NCBI GenBank assembly: GCA_014190355.1 | Contig: BJGH01000003.1 | Location: 95,315 to 159,314, forward strand | DNA length: 64,000 bases | Direction: 5' to 3' | Origin: Alphaproteobacteria bacterium | Lineage (GTDB): Bacteria > Pseudomonadota > Alphaproteobacteria > Rickettsiales > UBA1997 | Shown here: positions 59,747 to 64,000 of the stretch, in pieces | Layout: the number at the start of each line of letters is the position of its first letter | Position numbering within the stretch: position 1 is the first letter of the stretch | Position numbers and translations under genes: made by a program | Notes under the pieces: model-generated | What the model was told of the DNA's origin: nothing | The model's input: only the letters and a program-made list of their open reading frames with translations | Database searches by the model: none

Positions 59747-60264
59747 AAATCAAGTTTATTGAGAATTTTTTATTTAAGTCTAACAACAGCTAATTATATT
59801 AACTAGCTACCAACTATAAACAATAGTTTTTGATAATTTAAATTATATTTGATTAAAATAATAAAATTTTAAAAAATTAACCGTTAAGTTATTGCTTTCA
59901 AGAAAATTAAGTAAATATTCAGATATACAGCGGCTAGTCCTGATTTAACAATATCAATGCAAATTAAGACTCGAACAGTAAATGCTTGCTAATTTAATTT
60001 TTTAAAAAAATTTTGTTAAATTTATCTATTTCCGGCTTATTTGGCATATCTCTTCCAATATCAATACTACAATATCAATAACCAAACAATTTTACTAAAT
60101 AAAAAACAAATAACATAATTGGTAAATTTAACAAAATTTACAAATTAATTCATTAGTTTTTCAAAATTATCTTTGAATAATTAAATCACAACTAAAACAA
60201 ATGTCAAATAATTTTTCTATTACTCATAAAACCTTCGATCATTTCTAGATCAAGCAATTCAAAT
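59747..60264. other. Intergenic region between rplM and the RimJ-like gene, with a long inverted repeat
   Basis: The 518-bp gap lies between two genes of the same strand. It holds the rplM promoter. A perfect 17-bp inverted repeat (arms 60008-60024 and 60123-60139, 98 bp apart) is the only structure seen. No frame or RNA gene recognised. Confidence 0.6.
60008..60139. repeat. Perfect 17-bp inverted repeat
   Basis: The arms are AAATTTTGTTAAATTTA and its exact complement, with 98 bp between them. Low complexity makes chance occurrence more likely than for a mixed sequence. Confidence 0.6.
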
Positions 60265-60888
60265 TTACTGATTGTTTGGAGCTAAAGTATGGATTTTATT
60301 AATTAAAGTATTTGATTTTTTATATTCCATGAATTTGTAATCGTCTAAAAGCATGCTAAGAAAATAAACATCATAAAAATAACCCTTGTGAAAGCGATGT
60401 TGACGAAGAATACCTTCCACTGTAAATCCAGATTTTATTAATAAATTTTTAGAAGGAGTATTAGCAGTTGCAACAGATGCCTCGATACGATTAACTTTAA
60501 AATGATCAAAAGCATATTTTACAATATTCTTAATTGCCTTACTTGTTATTCCCCTTCGCCAATAATTAGGGGACAAATCATAGCTAATTTCAATGCGTTT
60601 TTGATACGAATTAAATCCACTCAAACCAATTGCACCAATCATAACATCTGTATTTTTATCAGCTATTGCAAAATAGATCCCGCTCCCATAATAAAATAAA
60701 CTTCGCCAATACGCTATGTCTTTACGAGCTTGCTCGATATCATTTGCAATCTCGCACAAAATGAATTGATTAACTTTAGGATTACTGTAATGGTAAAAAA
60801 AATCTTCGGCATCACTTTCACGCTTCTCTCTTAATATTACATCACCTAGATCAAAAACTGGAAATATTTTATTGGAATTTGATTGCAT
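60265..60888 (-). CDS. RimJ/RimL-type GNAT acetyltransferase
   Basis: The 207-residue protein matches the RimJ/RimL/SpeG-type GNAT group: LGDVILREKRESDAEDFFYH, GAIGLSGFNSYQKRIEISYDL, then the acetyl-CoA loop LSPNYWRRGITSKAIK, FKVNRIEASVATANTPSKNL and LIKSGFTVEGILRQ. Members acetylate ribosomal protein N-termini or small substrates. It is placed near rplM-rpsI but separated by 518 bp, so the ribosomal link is not supported by an operon. The C-terminal 30 residues are a polar tail. Confidence 0.85.
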   Translation of the reverse strand: MQSNSNKIFPVFDLGDVILREKRESDAEDFFYHYSNPKVNQFILCEIANDIEQARKDIAYWRSLFYYGSGIYFAIADKNTDVMIGAIGLSGFNSYQKRIEISYDLSPNYWRRGITSKAIKNIVKYAFDHFKVNRIEASVATANTPSKNLLIKSGFTVEGILRQHRFHKGYFYDVYFLSMLLDDYKFMEYKKSNTLINKIHTLAPNNQ

Positions 60889-61076
60889 TTTTTTAAAATT
60901 AAATTGTTAATATTTGTTCTTCTTAAATTAATTTTGAAATTTTAAAAAATTCAAAATTAATTTGAATCTTTACTATAAAACAATCTAAAAGCTTTGATGG
61001 TTCTTGAAGATTGAAAAAATAACGAAATTTTTTTGTTTTTCGAAATAATTTAAAAAATTAAATAACCAATAAAAAA

Positions 61077-61080
61077 GAGG
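61077..61080 (+). promoter_or_regulatory. Ribosome binding site of gshB
   Basis: GAGG stands 5 bases before the gshB ATG (GAGGTATAAATG), one of the few plain Shine-Dalgarno sites in this AT-rich window. It supports the start chosen. Confidence 0.6.
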
Positions 61081-61085
61081 TATAA

Positions 61086-62042
61086 ATGAAAATTCTAGTA
61101 CAAATGAATGATATTTTTAAAATCAACGTTAACACTGATTCAACCTTTAAAATTATGCTTGCAGGTCAAAATCTTGGTTATGAGATTTTTTATTACACCC
61201 CCGATCAATTAATTTTTGATTCTGATCAACAAGATTTAAAAGCATTAATTTCAAAAGTAAAGCTTAAAAATGATTGTAAAAATTATTGCCAAATTATCGA
61301 ACAAAAAATTTTAAGTTTAAAAGATTTTCAAGTTATTCTTGTTAGGCAAGATCCTCCCTTTGACATGAATTACTTAACTACAACTTATCTTTTGGAAAAA
61401 ATTAGTAGTAAAGTTTTAGTTCTAAATAGTCCCCATGAAATTCGTAATTGCCCTGAAAAAATTTTGGTGACTCAATATCCTAATTTAACACCCCCAACTC
61501 TGATTTGTAGTTCGAAAGATCAAATTAAAAAATTTCATCAACTTCATAAAAAAATTATTCTCAAGCCTCTTTATTCGTGTGGTGGAGATGGTGTGATATT
61601 AATTGAGGAAGATAGTCCAAATCTTAACTCGGTTATTGATTTGTTGATTAATAACTATCAAACACCAATAATTGCCCAAAAATTTATTGACGCTGTTAAA
61701 TATGGCGATAAAAGAATAATTTTGATTAATGGCGAATTTGCCGGAGGTATTGTCAGACTCTCGCAAAACAATGAAATTCGTTCTAATTTACACATTGGTG
61801 GAATTGCACAAAAATTAACGCCCAGTCCACGAGATCTAGAAATTTGTCAACAACTTAAAGAACAACTACAAAATCGTAATTTGTTTTTTGTGGGAATCGA
61901 CATTATTGGTGATTATCTTACAGAAATTAATGTTACTTCTCCAACTTGTATTCCAGAAATCAATCAGCTATCAAATTGCTCTGTAGAAGAAATATTTTTT
62001 TCCAAACTTAATGAAAAGATAAAAAAATTTAGTAATTATTAG
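61086..62042 (+). CDS. gshB: Glutathione synthetase
   Basis: GshB joins glycine to gamma-glutamylcysteine with ATP. The 318-residue ATP-grasp protein has KILVQMNDIFKINVNTDSTF, RQDPPFDMNYLTTTYLLE, ILKPLYSCGGDGVILI (the flexible Gly-rich loop), GDKRIILINGEFAGGIVR, and the metal-binding end LTEINVTSPTCIPEIN. These are GshB marks. gshA is not in the window. Upstream and downstream are non-coding, so it is a single-gene unit. Confidence 0.94.
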   Translation: MKILVQMNDIFKINVNTDSTFKIMLAGQNLGYEIFYYTPDQLIFDSDQQDLKALISKVKLKNDCKNYCQIIEQKILSLKDFQVILVRQDPPFDMNYLTTTYLLEKISSKVLVLNSPHEIRNCPEKILVTQYPNLTPPTLICSSKDQIKKFHQLHKKIILKPLYSCGGDGVILIEEDSPNLNSVIDLLINNYQTPIIAQKFIDAVKYGDKRIILINGEFAGGIVRLSQNNEIRSNLHIGGIAQKLTPSPRDLEICQQLKEQLQNRNLFFVGIDIIGDYLTEINVTSPTCIPEINQLSNCSVEEIFFSKLNEKIKKFSNY

Positions 62043-62430
62043 TTTTTTAAAACCAAGAAATTGTAAAAGAATTTTTGGTTAATGTTAAGAAAATCTTAAA
62101 TTTTTCTGAAATAACTTTATTTTCTAATATTTTATAACTAACAAATCTCAATGAAAATTAAATTACAACATCCTTAAAATAATCGAACATCAAGAACGCA
62201 AGGTTTTTTTAAAATCTATAAAAATAATAACATAAAACCTTAAATTCATTATTAATCATTATTTAAATTGACTGTCATTTTTTTATATTCTTCGCAACAA
62301 CAATTATAGCTTCCTTAATTCCTTCTATCTTTTAATTACTTTCAGCAAGGATTAATATTCTTTAGTTCTAATTTAAAAACACTTGATTATTCACTAAGTT
62401 AACAAATAAAATTATAGATCAAGCTTTGAA
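62043..62430. other. Intergenic region between convergent gshB and ybeY
   Basis: A 388-bp AT-rich gap between two converging genes with no recognisable terminator, RNA gene or frame. Confidence 0.5.
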
Positions 62431-62961
62431 TTAATTTAATTTATCAATTAAAAGATAAGGATTAGCAATATCAAATTTTTTCAAAATTTTAATTTCAAAT
62501 TTTTCCATTATTTCAGCCATATCGTCTTGTTCATGGTCATATCCCAAAAGATGTAAAACAGCATGAACTAGCATATGCGTCAAATGATCATTAAAATTTT
62601 TGTTAGCCTGTTTTGCTTCTTTTTTTATTGTTTCATATCCCAATACAATTTCCCCTAAAATTAAGTTAGATAAATTATTTATAACTTTTTCAAGACCTAA
62701 AAGATTTATTTCTTTTTCATCAAGATTAGCAAAAGATAAAACATTTGTTGCTTTATTTTTTTTTCGATATTTTTGATTAATTTTTTTAATCTGCTGATCT
62801 GATAACAAAGAAATATTAATTTGCAGTAAGTTAGTCTTTTTGAGATATTTTTTTAGCAAAGTCTGAGCAATAATTTTGTTTAAAACCAGTTCAATAAAAT
62901 GCTCAATATTTTTTTCAGCAACCCATTTTTTACTTTTGATTTCTATATCGTAGACAATCAT
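62431..62961 (-). CDS. ybeY: Endoribonuclease YbeY
   Basis: YbeY is a zinc-dependent endoribonuclease in 16S rRNA 3'-end maturation and ribosome quality control. The 176-residue protein has NQKYRKKNKATNVLSFA, LGEIVLGYETIKKEA and the metal motif HMLVHAVLHLLGYDH (HxxxHxxxxxH with the trailing Asp-His). The ATG at 62961 overlaps the hemH stop as ATGA, and I prefer it over an ATG three codons upstream. It is probably coupled to hemH. Confidence 0.94.
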   Translation of the reverse strand: MIVYDIEIKSKKWVAEKNIEHFIELVLNKIIAQTLLKKYLKKTNLLQINISLLSDQQIKKINQKYRKKNKATNVLSFANLDEKEINLLGLEKVINNLSNLILGEIVLGYETIKKEAKQANKNFNDHLTHMLVHAVLHLLGYDHEQDDMAEIMEKFEIKILKKFDIANPYLLIDKLN

Positions 62962-64000
62962 ACATAGCATGGGTTAGGATTGGTGCAATAACGCATTTTC
63001 TTTGGACAAAATCTTTTCACTTCATCACCATAAAAATAATTACTTTGATCATTTTTTTCAACATTGATAACAATTTTACTTAAAGCTTTTATAAAATGCC
63101 CCTCAACATTAAGAGCTGGAACTCTTTGATAATTAACGATCTTTAAATGATCCGCTAATTCTTTATATTCAATATCAAGCTCAACTAATGTTTCGGAATG
63201 ATCTGAAACAAAAGCAATAGGAATAATTAATGGCTGTTTTTTATCTTGAGCTACCCTTTTAATTTCATCTTCAAGGCTTGGAGTTGTCCACTTTAGTGGG
63301 CCAACTTTAGATTGATAGCAAATTTTTTGATCTATTTTATCTTGCTCAATACCTATGATATTTGCCAATTGTTTAATAACTTCAGCAACCGTTGCCTCAA
63401 CTTGCAAAACATAAGGATCACCCTTGTCAATTAATTTCTGTGGCAAGCCATGAGCTGAAAATAATAAACGAATATTTTCAAAATTACCTTGATAAAATCG
63501 ATTCAATGTTTGCTTAATTAAAAGTGCATGAGATTTACAAAAATCTGAATCTGTTGCGTAACAACAAACTGTTTTAATGGTAATATTTTTTTTAAAATCG
63601 TCAGACAAAGATTCCTGAAAATCTTTTAGCGATGATGCAGTGGTTGAACTTGAAAATTGAGGATAAAGAGGTAATAAAACTATTTCCTGTGGTTGATATT
63701 TTTCAATTTTTTTAACTGTTTCATGTGCAAATGGATGCCAATAACGCATAACAATAAAAACCTTAAAATTTCCTGAAAAAGATAATTCTCTCTCAAGAGC
63801 TTCAGCTTGGTTTTTGGTAATTTCTAAAATTGGTGATTTACCATTAATTTGTTGATAAATTCCTTGAGCTTTAGGTTTTCGTCTTTTTGAAATCAATTTT
63901 GCTAAAAAAAATCTTAAAGGCCACGGCAAGCTAATGATTGCTTTATCATTAAATAAATTAAACAAAAAAGGTTCGACCGCCTCAAGGTTGTCAGGCCCCC
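62958..64000 (-). CDS. hemH: Ferrochelatase (N-terminus outside window)
   Basis: HemH inserts iron into protoporphyrin IX, the last step of heme synthesis. The minus-strand frame enters from the right edge reading GPDNLEAVEPFLFNLFND, so only about a dozen N-terminal residues are missing. Further marks are VFIVMRYWHPFAHETVKKI, VLLPLYPQFSSSTTASSL, FSAHGLPQKLIDKGDPY with the catalytic His, ICYQSKVGPLKWTTPSLE and IAFVSDHSETLVELDIEYKE. The C-terminus holds four Cys (FCPKKMRYCTNPNPC), possibly a cluster or metal site. A TTG at 63965 would be a false start. It overlaps ybeY. Confidence 0.96.
   Translation of the reverse strand, partial: GPDNLEAVEPFLFNLFNDKAIISLPWPLRFFLAKLISKRRKPKAQGIYQQINGKSPILEITKNQAEALERELSFSGNFKVFIVMRYWHPFAHETVKKIEKYQPQEIVLLPLYPQFSSSTTASSLKDFQESLSDDFKKNITIKTVCCYATDSDFCKSHALLIKQTLNRFYQGNFENIRLLFSAHGLPQKLIDKGDPYVLQVEATVAEVIKQLANIIGIEQDKIDQKICYQSKVGPLKWTTPSLEDEIKRVAQDKKQPLIIPIAFVSDHSETLVELDIEYKELADHLKIVNYQRVPALNVEGHFIKALSKIVINVEKNDQSNYFYGDEVKRFCPKKMRYCTNPNPCYV

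Overview
The window is a strongly AT-rich (roughly 30% G+C by eye), densely coding bacterial chromosome segment. Several genes point to an alphaproteobacterium of the Rickettsiales kind: a Shemin-type 5-aminolevulinate synthase, a 41-residue alphaproteobacterial L36 (rpmJ), an Hda/DnaA-like AAA protein, a split NAD(P) transhydrogenase alpha subunit, and three tandem VirB2-type pilins that closely resemble Rickettsiales VirB2. Single genes of leucine (leuA), histidine (hisI) and thiamine (thiC) synthesis, plus gshB, suggest more biosynthetic capacity than Rickettsia or Anaplasma. I cannot name the species. No CRISPR array, transposase, integrase or rRNA was seen; there is one tRNA (Gln).

Layout. 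1-6900: partial outer-membrane barrel, ruvA-ruvB-coaBC, lipB, murC-GNAT, nth. 7000-9400: two lineage-specific orphans, one with a telomere-like CAACCC hexamer tract. 9683-17909: speD-speE fusion, gpmI-lepB-rnc, yciB, rnhB-tsaC-orphan, a DsbA-family protein. 18053-22289: orphan, PIF1-like helicase, then a Panacea-domain antitoxin candidate next to a membrane coiled-coil protein and a decayed copy of the latter. 22814-28893: hemA, ruvX/gatC with overlapping divergent starts, hdaA, a prepilin/LamG gene broken by one stop, apt, MTA/SAH nucleosidase, hemC, rpmJ. 29513-35453: leuA-mreB-mreC, LD-carboxypeptidase, nuoD. 35799-38396: a large Asn/Thr/Ser-rich repeat protein. 38744-43963: thiC, LtaS-like sulfatase-fold transferase plus PAP2 phosphatase, pntA2. 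43985-51391: tRNA-Gln, queD-ybgC-ffh-COQ10-like, hisI, lpdA between two orphans, rpmB. 51787-56073: an accessory island with a frameshifted DNA cytosine methyltransferase remnant, a helical-repeat protein with a nuclear-localisation-like motif, and the virB2 triplet. 56160-64000: rpiB-trmB-murB, rplM-rpsI, a RimJ-like acetyltransferase, gshB, hemH-ybeY.

How it fits together. Core functions dominate: peptidoglycan and cell shape (murC, murB, mreB, mreC, LD-carboxypeptidase), heme (hemA, hemC, hemH), translation and RNA processing, and Holliday-junction processing. The SpeD-SpeE fusion would release methylthioadenosine, which the nucleosidase at 27109 and the adenine phosphoribosyltransferase next to it could recycle to AMP. 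The accessory material (VirB2 cluster, sequon-rich repeat protein, helical-repeat protein, orphans) fits a host-associated bacterium with a type IV secretion system, but the host link is inference. The best candidates for something undescribed are the Panacea/membrane coiled-coil pair (21214-22289), the helical-repeat protein beside the virB2 cluster (52403-54127), and the tandem-repeat sequon-rich protein (35799-38396).
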